From Rhodospirillaceae bacterium (GTDB lineage: Bacteria; Pseudomonadota; Alphaproteobacteria; Rhodospirillales; Rhodospirillaceae): a stretch of 63,211 nt of DNA. Under the pieces are notes generated by a model, which was not told where the DNA came from, did no database searches, and was given only the letters and a program-made list of their open reading frames with translations. The position numbers were made by a program, and so were the translations under genes. Positions 38,013-47,508 of this stretch are shown here, one piece after another. The number at the start of each line of letters is the position of its first letter. The stretch's first letter is position 1. The stretch is taken from the NCBI GenBank assembly GCA_009693785.1, contig SHWP01000012.1:1-63211 (forward strand), in the 5' to 3' direction.

Positions 38013-39115
38013 AGGCGTTCCGCGACGTAATCAGCTATGGCAAGGCTCGACGTTAATCCCGGCGATTCTATACCGTAAAGTGCAGTATATCCGTTAACGC
38101 CGGTCTCTTTGGGCAATTGTATCATGAAATCACGGGCTGGTTCGCCTGGCGCCTGAATTTTAGGCCGGATTCCGCTGTATCCCGGCCGTAGCGCATCGTC
38201 GGGCAGGTCAGGCCAATATTTGCGTATGGCGGCATAAAACTGCGGGCCACGCCCCTCATCGACGTCATAGTTAATGTGGTCGACCCATTGCACATCGGGC
38301 CCAAAGCGGCCCTGACCGGCCAGGTCGAGGGTATAGTGCAATCCGAGGCTATGGGCACCTGGCAGAGGGTAAATCAGGCGCGAGAAGGGGGCCTTACCCG
38401 AGAGATAGAAGTAATTGCCCTTGGCGAAATGTTGCGGCGGGATTGTGGACGGGGCCACGCCCTTAATCGCCCGGCTGACGGATTGGGCCGACAGGCCAGC
38501 ACAGTTGATGACGGTTTTGCATTTCAGCGTCATGGGTGTCGCACCACCAGCTTGAATGATCACGCCACTATCGGTGGCTTCGCCGCCAGTCACGGGGCTG
38601 TTGTAGGCGATGACCGCGCCATGAGCCTCGGCGTCGCCCAAAATGGCCAGCATCAAGCCATGACTATCGACAATACCCGACAGCGGTGAGAGCAGCGCCG
38701 CTGCGCAAACCAAATTGGGCTCTAGCTTCTTGGCTTCAGGCCCCGGCAAGTAGGTCATGTACACGCCACCCTCAGCCGAATGTGCGAGAAGTTTTTTCAG
38801 GCCGGGAACTTCGTTCTCATCGGCCGCGAATACAATTTTAGTGGTGCGTTTATAGGTAACGCCATAGGCGTGGCAAAAGGCGTAAAGCTTGTCGCGGCCT
38901 GCGATGCATAACCGCTCTTTCAGGCTTCCATGCGGGTAATAAATGCCAGCGTGGATTACTTCGCTGTTGCGTGCGCTGGTCACCGATCCAAAGGCCTCTT
39001 CGGCCTCGAGGATGAGCACCTCGCGCCCAGCCCGCGCCATGGCGCGGGCAACAGCAAGCCCGACCACACCAGCGCCAATCACGACGCAATCAACGGATTC
39101 AGCAGACGAAGTCAT
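38009..39115 (-). CDS. FAD-dependent oxidoreductase, L-2-hydroxyglutarate-oxidase-like
   Basis: The 368-aa protein has a DAO-type Rossmann fold: VDCVVIGAGVVGLAVARAMA at residues 8-27, the SARNSEVIHAGIYYP stretch (about 50-64), the NCAGL motif, and a C-terminal GIESPGLTSSLAIADYVAE. The SxxHAGIYY pattern is typical of the LhgO group that oxidises L-2-hydroxyglutarate; other small hydroxy-acids are possible. The ATG at 39115 is preferred over an upstream one at 39217. It is followed by the GH114-like gene with a 4-base overlap. Confidence 0.85.
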   Translation of the reverse strand: MTSSAESVDCVVIGAGVVGLAVARAMARAGREVLILEAEEAFGSVTSARNSEVIHAGIYYPHGSLKERLCIAGRDKLYAFCHAYGVTYKRTTKIVFAADENEVPGLKKLLAHSAEGGVYMTYLPGPEAKKLEPNLVCAAALLSPLSGIVDSHGLMLAILGDAEAHGAVIAYNSPVTGGEATDSGVIIQAGGATPMTLKCKTVINCAGLSAQSVSRAIKGVAPSTIPPQHFAKGNYFYLSGKAPFSRLIYPLPGAHSLGLHYTLDLAGQGRFGPDVQWVDHINYDVDEGRGPQFYAAIRKYWPDLPDDALRPGYSGIRPKIQAPGEPARDFMIQLPKETGVNGYTALYGIESPGLTSSLAIADYVAERL

Positions 39116-39309
39116 GACAAGTGATGATCTGACACACGGCCAACAATATGGCGTATCTGTACCATGCCGAGTGTGGATGCACACCGGCCTTCGGTCAAGA
39201 TTCCCATGATATATCAATTACTTTAGGCTGAAATATGACCAGCCATCCGTTGTCGCGGCCCCTGGTCACAGCTAGACTCAAGCTCAGGGCGTTTTCAACT
39301 TTGGTCACA

Positions 39310-40140
39310 ATGGCGGCACAACCCAAAGTCATCGTATTCGGCAATGAAAAAGGCGGTACGGGTAAATCAACCCTGGCCGTGCACTTGGCCGTCGCCCTGA
39401 TGGTGCGCGGGCTGAAGGTGGCTACGATTGATCTGGATGCAGGGCAGGGCACTTTGTCGCGTTATGTCAGCAACCGAGTGTCATTCGGTCAACGGAGCGG
39501 ACAAAATATTGCGCACTCGATTCATATGTCCATTCTTCCCGCCGCGTTTCAGGGTGCCGACGAAGCGGAACTGACAAAAGCGCTGGGCAATCTGGCGGGC
39601 GTTGACGTAGTGGTGATCGATACCCCAGGCCATGATTCTGCGTTGTCTCTCGCGGGCCATTCCTATGCCGATATCATTGTCACACCGCTTAACGATAGCC
39701 TGATCGATCTTGACGTGTTGGCCGACGTTGACCCGCTCAAGAAAACCATCGCCAGGCCCAGCCGTTATGCCGAACGTGTATGGAAAGCCAAACAACTGCG
39801 CGCACGGCGTGATGGCGGTCAGGTTGAGTGGGTGGTCGTGCGCAACCGCCTAGGCCAGCTTGATGCGCGCAACAAACGCTTGGTGGGTGAGTTGCTTGAC
39901 GCATTGGCCAAACGCATTGGCTTTGGGTTGGCGCAGGGCATCGCCGAGCGGGTGATTTACCGCGAGATGTTTTTAGACGGCCTTACAGTCGAAGATCTCG
40001 CGGTTCTAAGTAAGGACGGGCATTTGGCTATGTCGCATGTGGCCGCGCGAGCAGAAATCCACAGCTTATTGCAGTCCCTGGGTTTGCCGGACTCTCCCCA
40101 GAAAACCAGTTCGAAGCCTCATCATGCCGCCGCCCGATAA
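39310..40140 (+). CDS. mipZ: MipZ-type division-plane positioning ATPase
   Basis: MipZ is a ParA-like ATPase that forms a gradient from the poles and inhibits FtsZ, placing the division site in alphaproteobacteria. The 276-aa protein (ATG 39310; an in-frame ATG at 39235 adds 25 residues) has the deviant Walker A KGGTGKST at residues 14-21. It also has the DLDAGQGTLSRY switch region and VVVIDTPGHDSAL. The C-terminus includes GLAQGIAERVIYREMFLDGLT. The next gene overlaps it by 17 bases. Confidence 0.92.
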   Translation: MAAQPKVIVFGNEKGGTGKSTLAVHLAVALMVRGLKVATIDLDAGQGTLSRYVSNRVSFGQRSGQNIAHSIHMSILPAAFQGADEAELTKALGNLAGVDVVVIDTPGHDSALSLAGHSYADIIVTPLNDSLIDLDVLADVDPLKKTIARPSRYAERVWKAKQLRARRDGGQVEWVVVRNRLGQLDARNKRLVGELLDALAKRIGFGLAQGIAERVIYREMFLDGLTVEDLAVLSKDGHLAMSHVAARAEIHSLLQSLGLPDSPQKTSSKPHHAAAR

Positions 40141-40846
40141 ACCATCCGCGAATACGCCAGCCCATCGCCCGGTTGGGGGCAATGTGGCGGCGTTCTTGAA
40201 ACAAGTGGCAAGCTCGCCTGTGCCCGTGGTGACGGGCCAGCGTGGGCGGTTGATGTTTGCCATGGACGCGACCGCCAGCCGTGCCCCGACCTGGTCTCAA
40301 GCCATCTCGATCCAAGCTGACATGTTTAAAGAGGCGGCAACTGCTGGCGGTCTTGATGTGCAGTTGGTCTATTATCGCGGTTTGATGGAGTTTGACGCCA
40401 GCCCCTGGACGGCCGATGCGAATCGGATGGTGGAGCTCATGCGGCGTGTGCAATTTCTCAGTGGTCAAACTCAAATCGAGCGTATTTTGAATCACACTGC
40501 TGAAGAAACCCGGCGCAAAAAAGTTAATGCGGTAGTCTTCATTGGTGATGCGGTCGAGGAGATGGCAGATTTGGTTGAGGCTGCGGCGGGAAAATTGGGT
40601 GTGCTGGGTGTCCCCGTGTTCATATTTCATGAAGGCGGTGGCGAACCGGCGGCTGGCGTTTTTAAACGCATCGCTGCGATGACCCGAGGCGCATATGCCA
40701 GCTTCGATGCCTCAAGCCCGCAAAAACTGCGCGACTTATTAAAAGCGGTCGCGGTTTACGCCGCCGGTGGCGCGCGGGCGCTTGAGGATTTCGGCAAGCG
40801 CACCGGTGGCGATGTGTTGCGGCTAACCACACAGATCAAGGGCTAA
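40124..40846 (+). CDS. VWA-like protein linked to mipZ
   Basis: The 240-aa protein resembles a von Willebrand factor A fold: [19 protein letters not shown] (residues about 44-62, a DxTxS variant of the MIDAS motif), then a [12 protein letters not shown] strand and a [10 protein letters not shown] strand. No signal peptide or membrane segment is seen. It overlaps mipZ by 17 bases and is followed after 4 bp by a membrane J-protein gene, so the three form one unit. The role is unknown; a metal-dependent protein contact is the family expectation. Confidence 0.75.
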   Translation: MPPPDKPSANTPAHRPVGGNVAAFLKQVASSPVPVVTGQRGRLMFAMDATASRAPTWSQAISIQADMFKEAATAGGLDVQLVYYRGLMEFDASPWTADANRMVELMRRVQFLSGQTQIERILNHTAEETRRKKVNAVVFIGDAVEEMADLVEAAAGKLGVLGVPVFIFHEGGGEPAAGVFKRIAAMTRGAYASFDASSPQKLRDLLKAVAVYAAGGARALEDFGKRTGGDVLRLTTQIKG

Positions 40847-40850
40847 CGGA

Positions 40851-41591
40851 ATGTTGCCTAGTTTCTTGCTTGGCCTTCTGATTCTTGGCGGCGTTCTGTA
40901 TTTCCTGGCTTGGTATGGCCGGGCCAAGACTGAAGACGTCAAAAAAACCATGCGCTGGACGGGCATTTCCATTGGCCTGTTGTTGGTGGCCGTGCTGGCG
41001 TTGTCGGGGCGGCTCAGTGTCGCGATCGCAGCCCTCATGGGCTTGGTGGCGTGGGGTTGGCGTGTCTTCAATATGATCCAAATGGGCCAGCAAATGTCTG
41101 GAATGTTCCGCAATTTCGCACGCGGCTTGGGTGGAGCTGGCGGGAAGGGATCATCCGACGTGCAATCGGCGTACTTGCGCATGACGCTTGATCACGACAC
41201 CGGGCATTTGGATGGCAGCGTGGTTCAGGGTGCGTTTATTGGGCGCAAGTTATCGGCCCTGAGTTTCGAAGAACTCATCACTTTTCTGGCTGAGATCCGG
41301 GCCGATGTTGAATCCGCCGCCTTGCTGGAATCATTCCTTGACCGCGCCCATCCCGATTGGCGTGCCCGCAGCCATCAGGGTGCCTCGGCCAATGCCGGAA
41401 CACCAACGGCTTCGACCGCAATGACTACGAGCGAGGCGCTACAAATTTTGGGTTTGTCGCAAGATGCCAAAGCCGAGGACATCAAATCGGCCTATCGCCG
41501 CCTCATGACCCAGCTTCACCCCGATCGCGGCGGATCGGACTATTTGGCCGCCAAAATCAATGCAGCCAAGGACTTTTTGCTGAAGGGTTAG
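40851..41591 (+). CDS. Membrane-anchored J-domain protein
   Basis: The 246-aa protein has one or two N-terminal membrane segments (about 4-22 and 38-66), a middle region (about 100-170), and a C-terminal J domain of about 50 residues with the HPD motif in [14 protein letters not shown] membrane anchor with a C-terminal J domain is the arrangement of mitochondrial TIM14/Pam18-like proteins. It should recruit DnaK to the inner membrane. It follows the VWA-like gene by 4 bp. Confidence 0.85.
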   Translation: MLPSFLLGLLILGGVLYFLAWYGRAKTEDVKKTMRWTGISIGLLLVAVLALSGRLSVAIAALMGLVAWGWRVFNMIQMGQQMSGMFRNFARGLGGAGGKGSSDVQSAYLRMTLDHDTGHLDGSVVQGAFIGRKLSALSFEELITFLAEIRADVESAALLESFLDRAHPDWRARSHQGASANAGTPTASTAMTTSEALQILGLSQDAKAEDIKSAYRRLMTQLHPDRGGSDYLAAKINAAKDFLLKG

Positions 41592-41666
41592 GCCTGCCCG
41601 TTGCGGCCTTTGGGCCCTCATGGCACAAAGCGGGCCGCTGTGTTGATACTGTTTGAAGGACGTTGA

Positions 41667-42551
41667 ATGCCCCAACGCGTTCGTAAAGCCGTGCTGCCCG
41701 TCGCCGGATTGGGCACACGCTTTCTTCCTGCCACCAAGGTCATTCCCAAAGAAATGATCCCGGTGATCGACAAGCCCGTGGTGCAGTACGCGGTAGAAGA
41801 AGCGCGCGCAGCTGGCATCGAGGAATTCATTTTTGTCACCGCCGACGGCAAGGAATCCATCGCCAATCATTTCTCGGTTCACCCGGTGCTGGAAAGCATG
41901 CTGGCCGAGAAGAAAAAAACGGCCGAGATGCACATCATCATGGACGCCACGCTGCCACCCGGCAGCTTGCACATCGTCAAGCAGCACGACCCGATGGGTC
42001 TGGGGCATGCGGTGTGGTGCGCGTGGCAACTCATCGGCGATGAACCCTTCGCGGTGATCTTGCCCGACGACATGGTGCTGTCGAAAACCCCATGCCTGAA
42101 GCAATTGATCGATGCCCACGCCAAGGTTGGTGGGCATATGGTCGCAGTGGAAAATGTCGCGCGCGATCAAACCAACCGCTACGGCATCTTGGATGTGGAG
42201 AGCGACGATGGCCATCTCGCCAAGGCCAAGGGATTGGTGGAAAAGCCCGACCCCCCCAAGGCTCCCTCGACGTTGGCGATCATCGGACGTTACATCCTCG
42301 ATCCTATCGTCTTCAAAGAATTGGACAAGCGCACCAAGGGCGCGGGAAACGAAATTCAACTTACTGACGCACTCAACCGCACCATTGGTAGCGTGCCGTT
42401 CCATGGCTTGCGGTTCGAAGGCACGCGGTACGATTGCGGCACGCGCGTAGGCTTTATCGAGGCGAACGTGGCCTTCGGGCTGGCGCACCCTGAATTGACC
42501 GGCCGCTTGCGCCCGATCATCGAACGGTTGCTGACAGAATCAAAAAAGTAG
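41667..42551 (+). CDS. galU: UTP-glucose-1-phosphate uridylyltransferase
   Basis: GalU (294 aa) makes UDP-glucose. The nucleotide-binding start VLPVAGLGTRFLPATKVIPKE (residues 8-28) and IDKPVVQYAVEEA follow the family exactly, and the GLGHAVWCA and NEIQLTDA stretches are present. It lies 25 bp before ugd, which uses its product. Confidence 0.96.
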   Translation: MPQRVRKAVLPVAGLGTRFLPATKVIPKEMIPVIDKPVVQYAVEEARAAGIEEFIFVTADGKESIANHFSVHPVLESMLAEKKKTAEMHIIMDATLPPGSLHIVKQHDPMGLGHAVWCAWQLIGDEPFAVILPDDMVLSKTPCLKQLIDAHAKVGGHMVAVENVARDQTNRYGILDVESDDGHLAKAKGLVEKPDPPKAPSTLAIIGRYILDPIVFKELDKRTKGAGNEIQLTDALNRTIGSVPFHGLRFEGTRYDCGTRVGFIEANVAFGLAHPELTGRLRPIIERLLTESKK

Positions 42552-42576
42552 GCGGCAACGCCAAAGGGTTTCAACG

Positions 42577-43899
42577 ATGCGCGTAGCAATGATCGGAACC
42601 GGGTACGTCGGCCTCGTCTCGGGAACATGTTTTTCCGAGTTCGGCGTCGAAGTGGTTTGCATGGACAAAGACGCCGACAAAATCGAACGTTTGAAGAAGG
42701 GTGAAATTCCCATTTTCGAGCCGGGCCTGGACGAACTGGTAAAAAGCAATGTCGAGGGCGGACGCTTGTCGTTTACGACCGATCTCGCCGTCGCGGTGAA
42801 GGGCGCTGATGCTGTGTTCATCGCGGTCGGCACACCTAGCCGCCGTGGCGATGGCCATGCCGATTTGTCGTATGTGTATGCTGTGGTCAAAGAAATCGCC
42901 GTAGCGATGGATCATTACACGGTGGTGGTCACCAAATCGACCGTGCCGGTGGGCACGGGGCGCGAAGTGCAGCGCATCATCAAGGCCGCCCGGCCCGATG
43001 CGGAATTCGATGTGGTCTCGAACCCGGAATTCATGCGCGAAGGTTCGGCCATCAACGACTTCATGCGGCCCGACCGCGTGGTGATTGGCGCGGAGTCTGA
43101 TCGTGCACGCGAGCTGATGCGCAAATTGTACCGCGTTCTCTACATCATCGAGACGCCGATCCTGTTCACCAATCTCGAAACATCTGAATTGATCAAGTAC
43201 GCGGCAAATGCATTCCTGGCCACCAAGATCACCTTCATCAACGAGGTCGCTGACCTGTGCGAGAAGGTGGGCGCTGATGTTCACGATGTCGCCAAAGGCA
43301 TTGGCCTTGATGGGCGCATTGGCAAGAAATTTTTGCATCCTGGACCCGGCTATGGCGGCAGTTGCTTCCCGAAAGACACACTCGCGCTGACGAAGACGGC
43401 GCAGGAGCATAAGTCGCCTTTGCGTATTGTCGAAACCGTGGCCGAGATCAACGACCTGCGCAAAGTACGCATGGCGGCAAAAATCATCGCTGCGTGCGGT
43501 GGCACAGTACGCGGCAAAACTATCGCCGTGCTGGGCCTGACCTTCAAACCCAACACCGATGACATGCGCGAAAGCCCGAGCCTCGATATCGTGCCGGCGT
43601 TGCGCACGGCGGGCGCCACGGTGCGCGTGTATGACCCCGAAGGCATGCCTGAAGCCGAGAAACTGCTGCCGGGTGCGGTGTTCTGCAAGGACGCTTATGA
43701 AGCCATGACTGGGGCCGATGCGGTGGCGATCCTCACTGAATGGAACCAGTTCCGCAGCCTCGACTTGAAACGCATGAAGGGCTTGTTGAAATCGCCGGTG
43801 ATGATCGACATGCGTAATATTTACGTGCCCGCCGATATGGCGGCTGCAGGCTTCACTTACACTTGCATTGGCCGCCCCAACACCCGTGCGTCGGGGTAA
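42577..43899 (+). CDS. ugd: UDP-glucose 6-dehydrogenase
   Basis: Ugd (440 aa) oxidises UDP-glucose to UDP-glucuronate with two NAD+. The N-terminal Rossmann motif is MIGTGYVGLVSGTCFSEFG, the catalytic cysteine lies in GYGGSCFPKDT (about residue 262), and the KYAANAFLATKITFINE helix and the GLTFKPNTDDMRESPS stretch are conserved. With galU it supplies UDP-glucuronate for surface polysaccharide. Confidence 0.97.
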   Translation: MRVAMIGTGYVGLVSGTCFSEFGVEVVCMDKDADKIERLKKGEIPIFEPGLDELVKSNVEGGRLSFTTDLAVAVKGADAVFIAVGTPSRRGDGHADLSYVYAVVKEIAVAMDHYTVVVTKSTVPVGTGREVQRIIKAARPDAEFDVVSNPEFMREGSAINDFMRPDRVVIGAESDRARELMRKLYRVLYIIETPILFTNLETSELIKYAANAFLATKITFINEVADLCEKVGADVHDVAKGIGLDGRIGKKFLHPGPGYGGSCFPKDTLALTKTAQEHKSPLRIVETVAEINDLRKVRMAAKIIAACGGTVRGKTIAVLGLTFKPNTDDMRESPSLDIVPALRTAGATVRVYDPEGMPEAEKLLPGAVFCKDAYEAMTGADAVAILTEWNQFRSLDLKRMKGLLKSPVMIDMRNIYVPADMAAAGFTYTCIGRPNTRASG

Positions 43900-44013
43900 A
43901 TTGCTCGCTTAGTGGCCCCAAACACCCGCGACAACCCCGCAAGCCTCTGCTAGCCTTTTGTTTCAAAAGCCTGATTCGCGTCAGGCGCAGTGAGATTTCG
44001 GGGGATATTTCAC

Positions 44014-45381
44014 ATGGCTGGATCGGTGCCGGCGGCAGGCTCTGCCGCGAGCGACGATGCCGTGGTTGCGGGTTACCCAAAGCAAAATTACGCCTGGTAC
44101 GTCGTTTCGGTGATGTGCATTGGCTATGTGTTCGCGTTCATCGACCGCATCGTCGTTGGGTTGCTGACCACCCAAATTCAAAAAGACCTGCTGCTCTCCG
44201 ACACCGACATGGGCATTTTGCAGGGCATCGCGTTTGCGCTGTTCTATACATTGTTCGGTATCCCGATTGGCTGGCTCGCCGACCGTTGGAACCGCAAAGC
44301 CATCCTCACCATTGGTATGTCGATTTGGAGCATCATGACGGCGGCATGCGGGTTCGCAGGCACGTTCTGGAGTTTCTTTCTGTGCCGGGTTGGCGTGGGC
44401 GTGGGTGAGGCGACCCTGAACCCGTGCTCGGCCTCCATCATCGGCGATTATTTTCCGCCGAAGTCGCGGCCCAGGGCCTTTGGCATCTACGTCATGGGCA
44501 CGGCCTTTGGCACGGGATTGACGTACCTGGGTGGCGGTTTGGTGTTTGGCTTTCTCGCCAAATACCAAGTGGTCGATCTTGGCATTTTCGGCGAGATGAA
44601 ACCCTGGCGCGCGATGTTTTTATTCGTGGGGCTAGGTGGGCTGATCCCTGCGTTGATTTTCTTGATGACAGTGAAGGAACCCGCGCGCAAGGAATTGGCG
44701 GCCAAAGAAAAGGGCAAGGCTAGCTGGGACGATATCAAAACCTTCTTCAAGGCCAACCGCCACGCCATCATCTGTCACCACATCGGCATATCCATGGTGA
44801 TCATGAGCATCTATGCCTGGGTGAATTGGATGGCGGTGTACTTCGACCGTATTCATCAATGGGGCCCAGCCAAATTCGCCATCAGCTATGGTGTGCCGGG
44901 TTTGTTCATGGGTGTCATCAGTGCGCTGTCATGCGGCTGGCTTGCCACCAAATTCAAAGACCGCGGCCGCCCCGACGGCACCATGAGGGTCGCCCTCATC
45001 GGGTGTATCGGCGTGGTGGCAGGCGGCGTGATCTCGCCACAAATGCCCACGCCCGAGTTGGCACTGACGGCCTTCGTGCTGACCGGGTTGTTCTCCAACT
45101 ACCCAACGGTGCTGGCCTTGGCGGCCATTAGCGAAATCGCGCCCAACGAAATGCGTGGCTTCTTCACGTCCACTTATATTTTCCTGGTGGGCCTGATTTC
45201 ATCGGGCATCGGCCCGCTGCTGACAGGCTGGGTGACCGACAATGTGTTCGGCGACAAAATGCGCATTGCTGACTCTCTCAGCCTGGTGACAATTGTCACC
45301 GGCACGATTGGCTGTTTGACAATTGCCTATGGGCTGAAAGGCTACCGCGAAAGCTTGGCCCGAGTAACGTGGACGAGGTAG
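44014..45381 (+). CDS. MFS transporter, Spinster-like, copy 1
   Basis: The protein (455 aa from ATG 44014, with a GGGGGA site 9 bases before it; a GTG at 43990 is also open) has twelve membrane segments. MFS motifs: FAFIDRIVVGLLTTQIQKDL in helix 1 and the loop LADRWNRK between helices 2 and 3. The segment GVGVGEATLNPCSASIIGDYFP is typical of the bacterial Spinster-like group. The substrate is unknown. A paralogue follows 19 bp later. Confidence 0.9.
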   Translation: MAGSVPAAGSAASDDAVVAGYPKQNYAWYVVSVMCIGYVFAFIDRIVVGLLTTQIQKDLLLSDTDMGILQGIAFALFYTLFGIPIGWLADRWNRKAILTIGMSIWSIMTAACGFAGTFWSFFLCRVGVGVGEATLNPCSASIIGDYFPPKSRPRAFGIYVMGTAFGTGLTYLGGGLVFGFLAKYQVVDLGIFGEMKPWRAMFLFVGLGGLIPALIFLMTVKEPARKELAAKEKGKASWDDIKTFFKANRHAIICHHIGISMVIMSIYAWVNWMAVYFDRIHQWGPAKFAISYGVPGLFMGVISALSCGWLATKFKDRGRPDGTMRVALIGCIGVVAGGVISPQMPTPELALTAFVLTGLFSNYPTVLALAAISEIAPNEMRGFFTSTYIFLVGLISSGIGPLLTGWVTDNVFGDKMRIADSLSLVTIVTGTIGCLTIAYGLKGYRESLARVTWTR

Positions 45382-45400
45382 CGGCAACCGTGGTGATCTT

Positions 45401-46753
45401 ATGACCACCCCGACTTATCCCCCCGCCCGTTACGCCTGGTACACGCTCGGCGTCATTTGTTTCGGCTATGTCTTTGCCTTCGTTGACCGCCAAATCGTCG
45501 GGTTGCTTGCCCCCGATATTCAAAAAGACTTCTCGCTGAATGACACGCAAATGGGCCTGCTGCAGGGCATCGCCTTTGCCATTTTCTACACCATCTTTGG
45601 CATTCCCCTGGGCTGGTTCGCCGACCGTTTCAATCGCAAATGGTTGCTGACGGCGGGCATGACGGTGTGGAGCGTCATGACGGCGGCGTGCGGCTTGGCG
45701 CCGGGCTTCATGCCGCTGTTCATCATGCGCATGGGCGTTGGCGTGGGTGAGTCCACGCTCAACCCCTGCGCTTCGTCTCTGATTTCCGATTACTTCGCGC
45801 CCGCTAAGCGCCCGCGCGCGTTCGGGTTCTATGTCATGTCCACGGCATTTGCCGGTGTTACCTCAAGCCTGGTGGGTGGCACGGTGATCGCAAGCATGCG
45901 CGGTTTAGAGTTTGTCACCATTCCCCTCGTGGGCGCTGTAAAGCCGTGGCAGGCCTCGATGATTGTCGTGGGCCTGTTGGGCCTCATCCCAGCGCTCATG
46001 TTGGCTCTCACGGTGCGTGAACCCACGCGCTTGGGGCTGGCTGCGGCCAACAAGGGCCGCGCGACCTGGCCGGAAACACGCGCCTTCTTGTGGGCCAACA
46101 AAAAATCGCTTGGATTGTTCTTGGTGTCGGCCTCACTGATGATTTTGGAAATCTATGGCGGCGCTTATTGGCACCCAAGTTTGTTTATCCGCGTTTATGG
46201 CTGGACGGCCTCGGAGGTCGCATTCAACTACCTCGCGATCTCAGGCACCATCGGCATTTTCAGCGCCTATACCTCGGGCACCATCACCAATTACTTCAAA
46301 AAGCGCGGCATGGGCGAGGGCGTGTGGATGACGGCAATGTTCGGCGTGGTGGGTTGCACCATTTTCGGCGCGCTAGGAACCATGATGCCGACGGCAGAGC
46401 TGGCCTTGCCGCTGCTCTTGCTGAAATCGGTCTTCATCAATTATCCCTCGGCGGCGGCCATGACCGCCATCAACGAACTCACCCCCAACGAACATCGCGG
46501 GCTGACAACAGCGCTTTATGTCGTTCTCACGGGTTTGATTGCCCAAGGCTTGGGGCCGCTCTCGGTGGGCATGACCACCGATTTCGTGTTCGGTGACCCG
46601 AAGATGATCGGCTTTTCCACAGGCGCGGTAGTGATCGTGACCGGAGTTCTCGCGTTTCTATGCCTGATCTGGAGCCGCGCCGCCTACCGCACGGCACTGA
46701 ATAACGTGACATGGGAACAACCCGCTGTGGTCAAGATGGGGGCGGGGGCCTAA
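45401..46753 (+). CDS. MFS transporter, Spinster-like, copy 2
   Basis: This 450-aa paralogue of the preceding gene keeps FAFVDRQIVGLLAPDIQKDF, GMGLLQGIAFAIFYTIFGIPLGWFADRFNRK-like regions and GVGVGESTLNPCASSLISDYF. The likeness to copy 1 is high in the N-terminal half and lower in the C-terminal half. The 19-bp spacing indicates one operon produced by tandem duplication. The substrate is unknown. Confidence 0.9.
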   Translation: MTTPTYPPARYAWYTLGVICFGYVFAFVDRQIVGLLAPDIQKDFSLNDTQMGLLQGIAFAIFYTIFGIPLGWFADRFNRKWLLTAGMTVWSVMTAACGLAPGFMPLFIMRMGVGVGESTLNPCASSLISDYFAPAKRPRAFGFYVMSTAFAGVTSSLVGGTVIASMRGLEFVTIPLVGAVKPWQASMIVVGLLGLIPALMLALTVREPTRLGLAAANKGRATWPETRAFLWANKKSLGLFLVSASLMILEIYGGAYWHPSLFIRVYGWTASEVAFNYLAISGTIGIFSAYTSGTITNYFKKRGMGEGVWMTAMFGVVGCTIFGALGTMMPTAELALPLLLLKSVFINYPSAAAMTAINELTPNEHRGLTTALYVVLTGLIAQGLGPLSVGMTTDFVFGDPKMIGFSTGAVVIVTGVLAFLCLIWSRAAYRTALNNVTWEQPAVVKMGAGA

Positions 46754-47029
46754 CTAACGGTCCTCGCGTGCGTGCCAGAGGCGAACGATGAAAACCTCTG
46801 TCGAGCGCAGTTCGTAACGAATTTCGTAGTCGCCCACGAACAGGCGCCGCACATCGCGGCCTGTAAAACCCTCTAATGGTACGCCGAGGCCTGGGTGCTC
46901 ATCCAACATCATGACTCCGTTTGTGAGGGTGCTCACGGCGTCTTCGGCCGCGCGGGGATTCTTGGGGCGCAAGAACGCATGCAAACGAACGAGGTCATCG
47001 CTCGCCGCCCGGCTCCATCGGACACGCAT
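46754..47029 (-). CDS. ParE/RelE-family toxin
   Basis: The 91-aa protein has the RelE/ParE fold pattern: VRWSRAASDDLVRLHAFLRPKNPRAA at the start, then RRLFVGDYEIRYELRSTEVFIVRLWHARE at the end, with the family's RxxxxGxYEIxY pattern. ParE-type toxins poison gyrase and RelE-type toxins cut mRNA; the choice cannot be made here. It follows its antitoxin by 12 bp. Confidence 0.9.
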   Translation of the reverse strand: MRVRWSRAASDDLVRLHAFLRPKNPRAAEDAVSTLTNGVMMLDEHPGLGVPLEGFTGRDVRRLFVGDYEIRYELRSTEVFIVRLWHAREDR

Positions 47030-47041
47030 CGCAGTCGATGG

Positions 47042-47308
47042 CTATTTTGGCCGCGGCGGCGGCAGGGGCTTGTCGGTGCCGAGACTCTTTGCCCAGGCCG
47101 CAATGTCTTCGTGGTCGATCAATCGCCCGGCATCGATGTCCGCCAAGCCTTCCAACGTCATTTGATAACGCCGCTCTTCCAGCTCGACCAAGTCGGTCAG
47201 GGCCTGCTTGACGAGCCAGCCGCGTGGGCGATCCAACTGTTTAGCCAGCTTATCGACCTTCTTGGCCAAGGCGAGGGGCAGGTGGGCGGTAACGACTTTG
47301 GTCGTCAT
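47042..47308 (-). CDS. Ribbon-helix-helix antitoxin
   Basis: The 88-aa protein begins MTTKVVTAHLPLALAKKVDKLAKQL, a CopG/ParD-like ribbon-helix-helix DNA-binding domain (residues 1-45), with a C-terminal toxin-binding tail (DIDAGRLIDHEDIAAWAKSL). The start at 47308 is preferred over 47320 because it gives the usual short first strand. The pair lies between the MFS genes and a phosphohexomutase and reads antitoxin first. Confidence 0.88.
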   Translation of the reverse strand: MTTKVVTAHLPLALAKKVDKLAKQLDRPRGWLVKQALTDLVELEERRYQMTLEGLADIDAGRLIDHEDIAAWAKSLGTDKPLPPPRPK

Positions 47309-47330
47309 TTTACGCTCCAAGCAATAAGAG

Positions 47331-47360
47331 TTAATCGTACTGATTATATTTGATTAATCA
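47331..47360 (-). promoter_or_regulatory. Probable operator/promoter of the ParE/RHH pair
   Basis: Just upstream of the antitoxin gene are clustered TTAATC/GATTA elements: an inverted repeat TTAATC-GTACT-GATTA (47331-47346) and the perfect palindrome TGATTAATCA (47351-47360). Ribbon-helix-helix antitoxins usually bind such repeats and repress their own operon. No reliable -35/-10 pair was assigned. Confidence 0.5.
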
Positions 47361-47397
47361 CTCCTGAAAAGGGCCGTATTGTCAACTAAACCTTTAT

Positions 47398-47476
47398 TGT
47401 CATACCCCGCGAAAGCGGGGTATCCAGGGGTGTAAACCAAAACCCCTGGATCGGCCGGTCACGCCGGGCGATGACA
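47398..47476. repeat. Composite palindromic intergenic element
   Basis: Two hairpins lie inside an outer inverted repeat. TGTCAT (47398-47403) pairs with ATGACA (47471-47476). A perfect 9-bp stem with a GAAA loop spans 47402-47423. A second 8- to 10-bp stem spans 47422-47451. This is the style of dispersed BIME/REP-like elements. A related but diverged copy of its first half occurs at 54839-54868. Confidence 0.7.
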
Positions 47477-47508
47477 GTTGAGTTGTTCATTCCGGAATTC
47501 CCTGCCTC

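Noticed and set aside
41439-42488. 349-codon minus-strand ORF opposite galU
   Set aside because: Antisense shadow; galU is certain and the minus-strand protein has no recognisable motif.
47398-47476. Possible CRISPR unit
   Set aside because: Nested hairpins without repeat-spacer periodicity and no cas genes nearby; better explained as a dispersed palindromic element.
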